The position numbers were made by a program, and so were the translations under genes. The notes beneath the pieces are model-generated. The model did not search any database, was not told where the DNA came from, and saw only the letters and a program-made list of their open reading frames with translations. From Treponema sp. (lineage in GTDB: Bacteria > Spirochaetota > Spirochaetia > Treponematales > Treponemataceae), in contig JAFZLA010000085.1 in assembly GCA_017551705.1 (NCBI GenBank), positions 1 to 38,961 on the forward strand: a DNA stretch of 38,961 nt, read 5' to 3'. Each line of letters opens with the position of its first letter. Position 1 is the stretch's first letter. Of this stretch, positions 1 to 8,249 are shown in pieces.

Positions 1-70
1 CGAATACTTTATCGTCGAGTGAAATTGTACGCAGCTCTTTTCCATCGGTTGAATAGACTTTCTTTTCCAT
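1..70 (-). CDS. rplD: 50S ribosomal protein L4, N-terminal fragment
   Basis: Only the first 23 codons lie in the window; the gene runs off the left edge. The ATG is at 70-68 and the translation begins MEKKVYSTDGKEL. L4 is an early-assembly 23S rRNA-binding protein that lines the peptide exit tunnel. The identification rests mainly on position: L4 follows L3 in the S10 operon of nearly all bacteria, and this frame starts 17 nt after the rplC stop with an AGGAAAAGA-type ribosome binding site. The visible residues are compatible with an L4 N-terminus but too few to prove it. Confidence 0.82.
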   Translation of the reverse strand, partial: MEKKVYSTDGKELRTISLDDKVF

Positions 71-87
71 AAATCTTTTCCTCCGCC

Positions 88-708
88 TTATTTCTTAACC
101 GCGGACTTGACGATCAGCGTGCAGTTTTTATTCCCGGGGACAGCCCCGCGAACCATGATAACCTTGAGTTCAGGATCGATTTTTACGATCTTGAGGTTCT
201 GAACCGTAACGCGCTCTGTGCCCATGCGTCCAGGCAACTTGATGTTCTTGAAGCTGTGTCCTGGAGTGGTGCATTCGCCTGTTCCGCCCGGCTCTCTGTG
301 GAATTTTGAACCGTGAGTGGCGCGGCCTCCGTGGAAGCCCCATCTCTTCATTACGCCCTGGAAGCCCTTTCCTTTGGAAGTGGCTGTGACATCAAGAAAG
401 CGAGTCTTTTCAAAAAGCTCGACGCCGATTTGGTCGCCAATCTTAACTTCGCCTTCAAAATCGCGGAACTCTTTCAATGTTCTTTTGGGAGTAACGTTCT
501 CTGTAAACTGTCCGGCGTACGGCTTGCTGACCTTTGACGGCTTTAAATCGTCAAGGCCAAGAACAACGGCGTCATATCCGCAGTTTTCCTTTTTCTTTGT
601 GGCAACGACTGTGTTAGGCTCAACGCGGATCACGGTTACTGGTGTCAGGTTGCCGCTTTCGTCGAATACCTGGGTCATGCCCACTTTTTTTGCTATCAGA
701 CCTTTCAT
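88..708 (-). CDS. rplC: 50S ribosomal protein L3
   Basis: L3 binds 23S rRNA near the peptidyl-transferase centre and is one of the first proteins in 50S assembly. The 206-residue product starts MKGLIAKKVGMTQVF, the classic L3 N-terminus, and has the Gly/His-rich central loop (GGRATHGSKFHREPGG, about residues 128-143) that reaches into the ribosome core. The reading frame is open for eight more codons upstream. The ATG at 708 is preferred because AGGAGA lies 7 nt before it and family alignment begins at MKGLIAKK. It is the second gene of the S10 operon, between rpsJ (87-nt gap) and rplD. Confidence 0.97.
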   Translation of the reverse strand: MKGLIAKKVGMTQVFDESGNLTPVTVIRVEPNTVVATKKKENCGYDAVVLGLDDLKPSKVSKPYAGQFTENVTPKRTLKEFRDFEGEVKIGDQIGVELFEKTRFLDVTATSKGKGFQGVMKRWGFHGGRATHGSKFHREPGGTGECTTPGHSFKNIKLPGRMGTERVTVQNLKIVKIDPELKVIMVRGAVPGNKNCTLIVKSAVKK

Positions 709-795
709 CTGAAATCTCCTATAGGTCGCCATCCCGGATCCACGGGACCGTGCCTTTTTATTTCAACAAGCGCTGTCGGCTTTAGCCTTCAACGC

Positions 796-1104
796 TTATT
801 GTTTAATTTCTACATCTACACCGGCTGGCAGTTCAAGTTTCATCAAAGAATCCATTACATCAGAAGAAGGATTCAAAATGTCAATAAGGCGTTTGTGTGT
901 GCGCATTTCAAACTGCTCGCGTGACTTTTTGTTAACGTGAGGCGAACGAAGCACAGTAAACTTATTGATTCTTGTAGGAAGCGGAACGGGTCCAGCGACC
1001 TTGGCTCCAGCTTTCTGAACTGTTTGCACGATGGCTTTAGCGCTCTGGTCGATCAACTCTACGTCAAAGGCGCGAAGTCGAACACGAATTTTGCCATTAG
1101 CCAT
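796..1104 (-). CDS. rpsJ: 30S ribosomal protein S10 (NusE)
   Basis: This 102-residue protein matches the usual S10 length and sequence: it begins [19 protein letters not shown] and contains the [18 protein letters not shown] segment. S10 sits in the 30S head and also acts as NusE, the partner of NusB and NusG in antitermination and transcription-translation coupling; nusG is in this same window. The start has a GGAGG site 5-6 nt upstream. It is the first gene of the S10 operon and is placed directly after tuf, with a hairpin in the 56-nt gap between them. Confidence 0.97.
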   Translation of the reverse strand: MANGKIRVRLRAFDVELIDQSAKAIVQTVQKAGAKVAGPVPLPTRINKFTVLRSPHVNKKSREQFEMRTHKRLIDILNPSSDVMDSLMKLELPAGVDVEIKQ

Positions 1105-1124
1105 GATTCCTCCAAAAAATATCC

Positions 1125-1150
1125 AAAGCAGAGCCTTGCGGCCCTGCTTT
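1125..1150 (-). terminator. Hairpin with GCAA loop between tuf and rpsJ, possible attenuator
   Basis: On the minus strand this is an 11-bp stem (one G-U pair) closed by a GCAA tetraloop, a stable GNRA cap. It starts about 10 nt after the tuf stop. A run of six Ts follows, but only after five other bases (GGATA), so it is not a classical terminator. It could act as a partial terminator or a processing/stability element that lets tuf mRNA outnumber the S10 operon mRNA. The structure is seen; the function is inferred. Confidence 0.55.
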
Positions 1151-1160
1151 GAAAACGAAA

Positions 1161-2345
1161 CTACTCGATAATCTTTGTAACCTGGCCAGAAGCGATTGTG
1201 CGTCCGCCTTCGCGGATAGCAAGCTTAAGTCCTTCGTCCATAGCGATCGGGTGGATCAATTCGCCAGTGATCTTTGTGTTGTCACCAGGGTTGACCATCT
1301 CAACGCCAGCTCCCAACTCTACAGTTCCAGTGATGTCCGTTGTGCGGAAGTAGAACTGAGGGCGGTATCCAGAGAAGAACGGCTTTGCGCGTCCGCCTTC
1401 TTCGGCTGTCAAAACGTAAATCTGAGCTTCGAACTTTGTGTGCGGGTGGATTGAGCCGGGCTTGGCCAAAACCTGTCCGCGAACGACGTCTTTCTTTTCA
1501 ACGCCGCGGAGAAGAATACCAACGTTGTCACCAGGGATTCCCTGATCCAATGTCTTCTGGAACATTTCGATGCCAGTAACTGTTGTGTCCTGAGTCGGGC
1601 GGATACCAACAATCTGAACAGCGTCGTTCATGTTAACTACGCCGCGCTCAACGCGTCCTGTAACTACAGTTCCGCGTCCAGAGATTGTGAAGATGTCTTC
1701 GATCGGCATCAAGAAGGGCTTGGCTTCGTCGCGAACGGGGTCGTCGAACCATGTGTCCATGGCGTTGAGCAACTCTTCGATGCACTTTGTGTTCTCGGGG
1801 TTCTCTGACTCGTTCAAGGCTTTGAAAGCTGAACCAGTGATAACCGGAGTGTCTCCAGAGAAGCCGTACTTCTCCAATGTTTCCTGAACGTCAGCAACGC
1901 AGAGCTCGAGCATGTCGGGATCAGCGATGTCGGCCTTGTTCAAGAATACGATGATCTTGGGAACGCCTACCTGGCGAGCGAGCAAAAGGTGCTCTTTTGT
2001 CTGGGGCATAACGCCGTCTGTGCCGGCTACTACGAGGATGGCTCCATCCATCTGAGCGGCTCCAGTAATCATGTTCTTGATGTAGTCAGCGTGGCCCGGG
2101 CAGTCGATGTGAGCGTAGTGGCGCTTGTCTGACTGATACTCCAAGTGGCGGGTATTGATTGTAATACCGCGCTCTTTCTCTTCCGGAGCGTTGTCGATTT
2201 CATCATACTTGAGAGCGTGGTCACCGTACTTTTTAGCGCAGTACGTTGTGATAGCCGCTGACAATGTAGTCTTACCATGGTCTACGTGACCAATAGTACC
2301 AACGTTCATGTGAGGTTTGGTTCTTTCGAACTTCTCCTTTGCCAT
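1161..2345 (-). CDS. tuf: Translation elongation factor Tu
   Basis: EF-Tu is the GTPase that delivers aminoacyl-tRNA to the ribosomal A site. The 394-residue product has the full set of motifs: GHVDHGKT (about residues 19-26, P-loop), the Thr switch I segment [15 protein letters not shown] (switch II), NKAD (guanine specificity), and the beta-barrel domains 2 and 3 ending in the usual [14 protein letters not shown]. The frame stays open 12 codons further upstream, but the ATG at 2345 is chosen because family homology begins at [14 protein letters not shown] and a GGAGAAAAAC ribosome site precedes it. It sits after rpsG as in the str operon, but fusA, which normally lies between them, is absent here. 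Confidence 0.98.
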   Translation of the reverse strand: MAKEKFERTKPHMNVGTIGHVDHGKTTLSAAITTYCAKKYGDHALKYDEIDNAPEEKERGITINTRHLEYQSDKRHYAHIDCPGHADYIKNMITGAAQMDGAILVVAGTDGVMPQTKEHLLLARQVGVPKIIVFLNKADIADPDMLELCVADVQETLEKYGFSGDTPVITGSAFKALNESENPENTKCIEELLNAMDTWFDDPVRDEAKPFLMPIEDIFTISGRGTVVTGRVERGVVNMNDAVQIVGIRPTQDTTVTGIEMFQKTLDQGIPGDNVGILLRGVEKKDVVRGQVLAKPGSIHPHTKFEAQIYVLTAEEGGRAKPFFSGYRPQFYFRTTDITGTVELGAGVEMVNPGDNTKITGELIHPIAMDEGLKLAIREGGRTIASGQVTKIIE

Positions 2346-2357
2346 GTTTTTCTCCTT

Positions 2358-2379
2358 GCCGGCAAACCCTTTTGCCGAC
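2358..2379 (-). promoter_or_regulatory. Hairpin abutting the tuf ribosome binding site
   Basis: A 9-bp stem (GTCGGCAAA pairing with TTTGCCGGC, one G-U pair) with a four-base loop ends immediately next to the AAGGAG Shine-Dalgarno sequence of tuf (2352-2357). Such placement could limit or protect ribosome access, or protect the mRNA 5' region. Seen in sequence; any regulatory role is inferred. Confidence 0.5.
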
Positions 2380-2798
2380 ATTTAAAAAATGTTTTATGTG
2401 CTGCGCTTTAAACCAGAACCCTCGCTCCTTCGAAGAAGGCGCTCAGATTCGCATACACATCTCTTTTTTATGCGACTGTCTGATGAGAAAAGATAATGAC
2501 GGTAAAAGAAGCAATTTTCTAACATAATGTCCCATAATTTCGGAACATTTATGGCCGACACCACCTGTTCATTGTCAAACGCCGCTTGACAACCGGTTTG
2601 GCGCTATGAGCCGGGCGAACCTTTCGAAGAAAGACCGCCGCAGAAATCCCCGTTTGGAAGTTCTATCGCCCTGTTGACAACAAGACGTTCCACCCAAGAA
2701 CCGCAGAACCTGAAAGACGCCCAAGGCGACTGACTTTACGGTTCCGCCGGAATTGTAAATTCCGCCTGACTCTCAAAGAACCAAAGATAGGTTTAAGA
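2380..2798 (-). other. Long untranslated leader of tuf
   Basis: No convincing gene is present between the tuf start and the promoter at 2799-2827; all frames lack family-like protein sequence. If that promoter is used the leader is about 450 nt. It contains several small inverted repeats, including two separate TTCTTCGAA-centred palindromes near 2430 and 2627. A TTGACA at 2571-2576 with an AT-rich segment (CATAAA) about 19 bp downstream might be a second, weaker promoter. I do not recognise a known riboswitch or ribosomal-protein leader in it. Confidence 0.45.
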
Positions 2799-2827
2799 AA
2801 TATATAGAATTTGTTAAAAAAGGTCAA
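2799..2827 (-). promoter_or_regulatory. Sigma70-type promoter upstream of tuf
   Basis: Reading the minus strand, TTGACC (2827-2822) and TATATT (2804-2799) are separated by exactly 17 bp in an AT-rich stretch. It lies about 135 bp downstream of the rpsG terminator and fires towards tuf, so tuf-rpsJ-rplC probably form a separate transcription unit from rpsL-rpsG. Confidence 0.65.
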
Positions 2828-2959
2828 TAGCGCGGGGCATTTTTTTACGATTTTTTTAGCGGCGCGACAATATGTCAAAAGCCCCAAAAACGAACGGCGC
2901 CGCATAAGCCGCAACATTCGCGCTCGCAACAAAACTCGCGCGAACAGCGGAATTTTTAC

Positions 2960-2988
2960 AAAAAAACCGCCCCAAAAGGGCGGCTTTT
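2960..2988 (-). terminator. Rho-independent terminator after rpsG
   Basis: A GC-rich stem (GCCGCCC with GGGCGGT, loop TTTT) is followed on the minus strand by a run of Ts, starting 8 nt after the rpsG stop codon. This is a textbook intrinsic terminator and separates the rpsL-rpsG unit from tuf. Confidence 0.85.
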
Positions 2989-2995
2989 AAGGATT

Positions 2996-3466
2996 CTACC
3001 AGCGATAATGGGCGAAAGCCTTGTTGGCCTCGGCCATCTTGTGGGTGTCTTCCTTCTTTTTGTAGGCTGAACCGGTGTTGTTGAACGCGTCCAAAAGCTC
3101 GGCGCTGAGGGTGTCGGCCATTCCGTGGCCATTGCGGCTGCGGGCTGCGTCGATGATCCATCTCATGGCGAGGGCTTCTTTGCGGGTGTCGCGGATTTCT
3201 ACCGGAACCTGGTATGTCGCGCCGCCAACACGGCGTGATTTAACTTCTACCTGAGGCTTAACGTTCTCAAGAGCCTTGAGGAACACTTCCAAGGGATCCT
3301 TTTCGGTCTTGGCCTTAAGCTTGTCCATCGCTTCGTAAACGATGCGAGTGCAGATGTCCTTTTTTCCGTCCAACATCATGCGAGTAACGAATTTTGAAAC
3401 AACCTGGCTGTTGTATCTTGAATCCGGCACAATCGGGCGGTTGACAGATTTCTTATGTCTTCCCAT
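2996..3466 (-). CDS. rpsG: 30S ribosomal protein S7
   Basis: S7 nucleates assembly of the 30S head by binding the 3' domain of 16S rRNA. The 156-residue product matches the normal length and shows S7 signatures: [25 protein letters not shown] near residues 23-47, [12 protein letters not shown] around 80-91, and the C-terminal [13 protein letters not shown]. It is 12 nt downstream of rpsL, with GGAGG in the gap, and is followed by a strong terminator. In E. coli S7 represses its own operon; whether that happens here is not visible. Confidence 0.98.
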   Translation of the reverse strand: MGRHKKSVNRPIVPDSRYNSQVVSKFVTRMMLDGKKDICTRIVYEAMDKLKAKTEKDPLEVFLKALENVKPQVEVKSRRVGGATYQVPVEIRDTRKEALAMRWIIDAARSRNGHGMADTLSAELLDAFNNTGSAYKKKEDTHKMAEANKAFAHYRW

Positions 3467-3478
3467 ACTAGTCCTCCA

Positions 3479-3853
3479 TTATGCCTTAGGCCTTTTGGCG
3501 CCGTACTTTGAGCGGCCGCGCTTGCGTCCGTCAACGCCAAGAGTGTCTTTTGTTCCGCGGATGATGTGATAGCGAACGCCAGGAAGGTCCTTAACGCGGC
3601 CGCCGCGGATCAATACTACTGAGTGCTCCTGCAAGTTGTGTCCGATTCCGGGAATGTAAGCAGTAACTTCGATTCCGTTGCTCAAGCGAACACGGGCTAC
3701 CTTGCGGAGAGCCGAATTCGGTTTTTTAGGGGTTACCGTCATAACGCGCGTGCAAACGCCGCGTTTCTGCGGACAAGACTCAAGCGCGGGGGATTTGGTC
3801 CTGTTGGCAGCGGTTTTGCGTCCCTTTTTAATCAATTGGTTAATTGTAGGCAT
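3479..3853 (-). CDS. rpsL: 30S ribosomal protein S12
   Basis: S12 lies at the decoding centre and controls accuracy; it is the classic streptomycin-resistance locus. The 124-residue protein begins [13 protein letters not shown] and carries intact [11 protein letters not shown] and [13 protein letters not shown] segments, the regions where resistance substitutions arise, both with the common streptomycin-sensitive residues. It has its own strong promoter and a folded leader, and is followed at 12 nt by rpsG. Confidence 0.98.
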   Translation of the reverse strand: MPTINQLIKKGRKTAANRTKSPALESCPQKRGVCTRVMTVTPKKPNSALRKVARVRLSNGIEVTAYIPGIGHNLQEHSVVLIRGGRVKDLPGVRYHIIRGTKDTLGVDGRKRGRSKYGAKRPKA

Positions 3854-3869
3854 CTAAAAATGTCTCCTT

Positions 3870-3910
3870 TATAAATTGCCGGGCAGCACCCCCGGTTAAA
3901 TTCATTTATA
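3870..3910 (-). promoter_or_regulatory. Folded leader of rpsL
   Basis: The rpsL 5' leader can form a two-level hairpin. The outer 7-bp stem is TATAAAT with ATTTATA, and the inner 5-bp GC stem is CCGGG with CCCGG around a short loop. It ends next to the AAGGAG ribosome binding site (about 3864-3869). The arrangement, an internal-loop hairpin next to a ribosome site, resembles ribosomal-protein autoregulatory leaders, but I cannot assign the ligand; S7 or S12 are candidates by analogy. Confidence 0.5.
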
Positions 3911-3922
3911 GCGGTAACGGCT

Positions 3923-3951
3923 ACTCTAACAAAACCGCCAAGTTTTGTCAA
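3923..3951 (-). promoter_or_regulatory. Sigma70-type promoter for rpsL-rpsG
   Basis: On the minus strand TTGACA (3951-3946) and TAGAGT (3928-3923) are spaced by exactly 17 bp, between the rpoC stop and rpsL. It would start transcription about 60 nt before rpsL, at the start of the folded leader. Confidence 0.75.
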
Positions 3952-3968
3952 GTAGCCGCCGCCACGAC

Positions 3969-6900
3969 TTAGTCTTGGTCCTCGTTGTCAAAGCTGGCTG
4001 TAGCGGCTTCCTTTTCGCGCTCGGCCTCAGCCTCAGCAAGCTCCTTTTCGATTCTGCGGCGCTCGATGATTTCGTTCATCTGGATGTCCAAGTCTTGGTC
4101 GCCAGAGTCGTAAACCTTGACGCCCTTGTAGTTGCGTATGCCAGTTCCGGCTGGAATCATGTGGCCGATGGCTACATTTTCCTTTACGCCAAGGAGCGGA
4201 TCCACAGAACCGGAGATGGCGGCGTTGGTAAGAACCTTTGTCGTCTCCTGGAACGAAGCCGCGGAGATGAAAGAGTCCGCGCTCAACGAAGCCTTTGTGA
4301 TGCCCTGGAACATCGGGCGGCCGACAGCCGGCTGTCCGCCTTCGGCAATGACGCGGGCGTTCTCTTCGCGGAAGCGGTACTTGTCAACCTGCTGGCCAAA
4401 GATAAAGCGGGTGTCGCCGACAGCGACAATCTCGACCTTGCGCAACATTTGACGCACGATGATGCCGATGTGCTTGTCGTTGATGCTTACGCTCTGGGCG
4501 CGGTATACCTGCTGGATTTCGTCCATCAAGTAATTCTGCAAGGCGTTCTCTCCCAAGATCGCAAGAATCTCGTGGGGGCTGGGCTGTCCGTCGCAAAGCG
4601 GCTCGCCGGCCTTAACGTCGTCTCCGTCGCGAACAAGCATTCGCTTGGAAACAGGAACAAGATGCTCGTAAACGCGGCCGTACTTGTCTTCAACAGCGAT
4701 CACGCGCTTTCCTTTCTTGAGGTCCTTGAACTTGACCTTTCCGGAAATCTGCGACAAAACGCTGGGGCTGACTGACTTTTGTGCGTTGAACAATTGAGAT
4801 ACGCGGGGAAGACCGCCGGTGATGTCGTTTGACTTTTGGGCCGCTTTGGGCATTTTGGCCAAAACAACGCCGGCGCTGACCTTCTGCTTGTCGTCGACGC
4901 TAAGAATGGCGCCCGCGGGCAAGAAGTAGCTTCCGAGTTCGTTTCCGTCTTCGTCAGTGATGTGAATGCGCGGCTGGCGCTCGTCAAGGTGCAAGTCGCT
5001 GATGATGCGCTCTGTCACGCCAGACTGAACGTCAACGTGAGATTCAACAGTTGAATCGTCGATGTCCTCAAAGTGGATGTAACCGTCGTTTTCGGCGATG
5101 ATCGGCTCTGAGTAGGCGTCGAGCAAGGTTCCGATTATGGCGTTGGCCTCAACGACCTGGCCTTCTACGACCTGAAGAATTGAGCCGTTGTCGAGGTCCA
5201 TCTTCTGCTCGCTTCCGACAAGATAGAGAACCTTGTCTTTGATGCGAATGGTTCCGTTTTCTTTGGCCTTAACTTCGCCGTCCTTTGCGGTCAACAAAGT
5301 CGTTCCCTTAAGAACACGGTCGCCTTCCTTAACGGCGGGCTTTCCTTCTTTTGTGTCGACGCTTTCGATTATGCGGATCAAGGTCATTGTTCCCTTGCGG
5401 GTGAACAAGCGGCCTTCTTTTGTCTTTACGCTGGTTCCTTCAATCTTTTCGATGATTGCCGGGAACTTGAGAACGATGTTGTTGTCCTGAGTTACCTTAG
5501 ACGCGGCGCCGCCGGCGTGGAAGGTTCGGAGGGTAAGCTGGGTACCAGGCTGACCGATTGACTGGGCGGCTACGATTCCGACCGCTTCGCCGATTTCGAC
5601 AACCTTGTTGCGGGCCAAGTTCTTTCCGTAGCACTTGACGCAAACGCCGTGCTTGGCTTCGCAAGTAAGAACGGTGCGGAGCTTGACTTTTTCAACGCCG
5701 GCTTCCTCAATCTTTTTGGCCAAGTTTTCGTCGATGTAAGAGTTTACGTCGCAAAGAACTTCGCCGGTAATCGGGTGAACGACGCGCTCAATTGTAAAGT
5801 GGCCTTCGATGCGGTCAGCCAAGTGCTCGATGATTTCGTCGCCGTCTTTGATGGCAGCGTAATCGATTCCGTTGATTGTTCCGCAGTCGTCTTCGTTGAT
5901 GACGACATTCTGGGCAACGTCGACCAAGCGGCGGGTCATGTAACCGGCGTCGGCCGTCTTAAGAGCGGTGTCCGACAAACCTTTGCGGGCGCCGTTTGTT
6001 GAGATGAAGTATTCGATTACCGAAAGGCCTTCGTAGAAGTTTGAGCGGACCGGCAATTCGATGATGTCTCCGTTAGGCTTGGCCATCAAGCCGCGCATAG
6101 CCGCAAGCTGAGAAATCTGCTTTTTGGAACCGCGGGCGCCGGATTTGGCCATCATGTAAATTGTGTTGAATCCGTCTTTGTCTTTTTCCAACTGGGCGTA
6201 CATAACGTCAGTAAGCTTTTCGTTTGTGCGCTGCCAAATGTCGGTTACCTTGTTGTAGCGTTCGTCTTCTGTGATGCGTCCGTCTGAATACTGGCGAACA
6301 ATCTCTTCTACTTCTTTGTTGGCCTTGTCGACCATTTCCTTCTTTTCTTTGGGAACGAGGATGTCGTCCATAGAAAGAGTGGCTCCGTAGAAAGTGGCGT
6401 TCTTGTAGCCGACCGCCTTGATGGCGTCGAGCATTTGGATTGTAAGCCAAGAGCCCTTGTCGTGGTAAACTTTCTCAATCATGCTCTTGAGCTTTTTGTC
6501 GCCGTACTGTTCGTTTACGTAGTTGACTTCGTCGGGCATGGCCTCGTTAAAGGCCAAAGTTCCGGCGGTCGTCTCGATCAAGTCGCCTTTCTTGAATTCT
6601 CCTTCTTTGAAAGAATCCTTGGGAGCGGGAACCTTGATCTTAGCCTGCCATTCGATGTTTCCGCACTCGGCGGCCATGCGAACTTCGTCAGAAGAAGAGA
6701 AGCGCTTGCCCTCTCCCTTGGCGCCAGGCTTTACGGAAGTCATATAGTAGATTCCCAAAACCATGTCCTGAGACGGATATACGATTGTTCCGCCATTGGC
6801 AGGGTCAAGCAAGTTGCGGGCTGACAACATCAATGTCCAGCATTCCATTTGCGCGGCTTGCGTAAGCGGAACGTGGATAGCCATCTGGTCGCCGTCAAAG

Positions 6901-8249
6901 TCAGCGTTGAAGGCTTTGCAAGCGAGCGGGTGCAATTTGAGCGCCTTGCCTTCTACCAATACCGGCTCGAAGGCTTGGATTCCCAAGCGGTGCAATGTAG
7001 GAGCGCGGTTGAGCAAGACAGGATGCTCGCTGACAACTTCGTCCAAAACGGCAAAGACTTCGGGAGCTTCTGACTCAACGTAGAGCTTGGCCTTTTTGAG
7101 GTTGAAGGCGACTCCCTTGTCCATCAATTTTTTCATGATGAAGGGCTTGAACAATTCAAGCGCCATTTTTGTCGGAAGTCCGCACTGCCAAAGCTTGAGC
7201 TCCGGTCCTACTACGATTACAGAGCGTCCTGAATAGTCTACGCGCTTTCCGAGCAAGTTCTGGCGGAAGCGGCCCTGCTTTCCTTTGATCATGTCGCTGA
7301 TTGACTTGAGCGGTCTGTTTGAGGCGCCCTTGATTGAGCGGCCCTTTCTTCTTGAGTTGTCGAACAATGAGTCTACCGCTTCCTGCAACATTCGCTTTTC
7401 GTTGCGGATGATGATGTCAGGCGCGTTGAGCGCGAGCAATCTCTTGAGGCGGTTGTTGCGGTTGATTACGCGGCGGTACAAGTCGTTAAGGTCGGATGTT
7501 GCGAACCTTCCTCCGTCAAGCTGAACCATCGGGCGCAGCTCTGGCGGCATTACAGGAACGACGTCCAAAATCATCCAAGAAGCCTTGTTGCCAGAAGAAC
7601 GGAAGTTCTCGACAATCTCGATGCGGCTAAGAAGATGCTTGTCGCTCTTGGCGCCCTTTTCTATCATCTTGGCGCGAAGTTCGGCGGCCAAGGCGTCAAG
7701 GTCCAAGCCTTCAAGCAAAGTCTTGATGGCTTCGGCGCCCATGCCGGCTGTGAAAGACTGTCCGTAGCGCTCCTGAGCCTCGCGATACTCGTCCTCGGTA
7801 AGGAGCTGCATTTTCTTAAGGTCGGTCTCGCCCGGATCGATTACGATGTATTTTTCGTAATACAAAACGCTCTTTAGAGAGCCTACCGGCAAGTCCAAAA
7901 GCTTTCCCATGCGGCTGGGAACTGAACGGTAGTACCAAATGTGGCTGACGGGCGCGGCCAATTCGATGTGGCCGGTGCGCTCGCGGCGAACCTTAAAGTG
8001 AGTCACTTCGACGCCGCAGCGGTCGCAAATTACGCCCTTGTAGCGGATTGACTTGAACTTTCCGCAATAGCATTCCCATTCCTTGGTGGTTCCGAAAATG
8101 CGCTCGCAGAAAAGTCCGTCGCGCTCCGGACGCAAGGTTCGGTATCCGATTGTCTCGGCCTTTTTAACTTCGCCGTAAGACCAAGCGCGGATTGTGTCCG
8201 GGCTGGCCAATTTAATTTTTATACTGTCAAAATCTTCGATATCGCGCAT
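3969..8249 (-). CDS. rpoC: DNA-directed RNA polymerase subunit beta'
   Basis: This is the catalytic beta' subunit of RNA polymerase, 1426 residues. In order it shows the N-terminal zinc site (Cys60, Cys62, Cys75, Cys78), the DNA clamp, the absolutely conserved NADFDGD triad that binds the active-site magnesium (residues 448-454), the bridge-helix/trigger-loop region ([16 protein letters not shown]), and the second zinc site (DCG... then C-x6-C-x2-C in [13 protein letters not shown]). The C-terminus is an acidic/Glu-rich coiled tail ([14 protein letters not shown]). Its ATG shares one base with the rpoB stop (TAATG), so the two subunits are translationally coupled. Confidence 0.98.
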   Translation of the reverse strand: MRDIEDFDSIKIKLASPDTIRAWSYGEVKKAETIGYRTLRPERDGLFCERIFGTTKEWECYCGKFKSIRYKGVICDRCGVEVTHFKVRRERTGHIELAAPVSHIWYYRSVPSRMGKLLDLPVGSLKSVLYYEKYIVIDPGETDLKKMQLLTEDEYREAQERYGQSFTAGMGAEAIKTLLEGLDLDALAAELRAKMIEKGAKSDKHLLSRIEIVENFRSSGNKASWMILDVVPVMPPELRPMVQLDGGRFATSDLNDLYRRVINRNNRLKRLLALNAPDIIIRNEKRMLQEAVDSLFDNSRRKGRSIKGASNRPLKSISDMIKGKQGRFRQNLLGKRVDYSGRSVIVVGPELKLWQCGLPTKMALELFKPFIMKKLMDKGVAFNLKKAKLYVESEAPEVFAVLDEVVSEHPVLLNRAPTLHRLGIQAFEPVLVEGKALKLHPLACKAFNADFDGDQMAIHVPLTQAAQMECWTLMLSARNLLDPANGGTIVYPSQDMVLGIYYMTSVKPGAKGEGKRFSSSDEVRMAAECGNIEWQAKIKVPAPKDSFKEGEFKKGDLIETTAGTLAFNEAMPDEVNYVNEQYGDKKLKSMIEKVYHDKGSWLTIQMLDAIKAVGYKNATFYGATLSMDDILVPKEKKEMVDKANKEVEEIVRQYSDGRITEDERYNKVTDIWQRTNEKLTDVMYAQLEKDKDGFNTIYMMAKSGARGSKKQISQLAAMRGLMAKPNGDIIELPVRSNFYEGLSVIEYFISTNGARKGLSDTALKTADAGYMTRRLVDVAQNVVINEDDCGTINGIDYAAIKDGDEIIEHLADRIEGHFTIERVVHPITGEVLCDVNSYIDENLAKKIEEAGVEKVKLRTVLTCEAKHGVCVKCYGKNLARNKVVEIGEAVGIVAAQSIGQPGTQLTLRTFHAGGAASKVTQDNNIVLKFPAIIEKIEGTSVKTKEGRLFTRKGTMTLIRIIESVDTKEGKPAVKEGDRVLKGTTLLTAKDGEVKAKENGTIRIKDKVLYLVGSEQKMDLDNGSILQVVEGQVVEANAIIGTLLDAYSEPIIAENDGYIHFEDIDDSTVESHVDVQSGVTERIISDLHLDERQPRIHITDEDGNELGSYFLPAGAILSVDDKQKVSAGVVLAKMPKAAQKSNDITGGLPRVSQLFNAQKSVSPSVLSQISGKVKFKDLKKGKRVIAVEDKYGRVYEHLVPVSKRMLVRDGDDVKAGEPLCDGQPSPHEILAILGENALQNYLMDEIQQVYRAQSVSINDKHIGIIVRQMLRKVEIVAVGDTRFIFGQQVDKYRFREENARVIAEGGQPAVGRPMFQGITKASLSADSFISAASFQETTKVLTNAAISGSVDPLLGVKENVAIGHMIPAGTGIRNYKGVKVYDSGDQDLDIQMNEIIERRRIEKELAEAEAEREKEAATASFDNEDQD

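Noticed and set aside
2346-2381. Upstream in-frame start adding 12 residues to EF-Tu
   Set aside because: The extension contains the hairpin and ribosome site of the normal start, and EF-Tu homology begins at the inner ATG.
2663-2932. Short minus-strand frames between rpsG and tuf
   Set aside because: They run across the promoter and terminator region, lack a ribosome site and resemble no protein family.
3945-4775. 276-codon plus-strand frame opposite rpoC
   Set aside because: Antisense to the highly conserved 3' end of rpoC; no recognisable domain or start signal.
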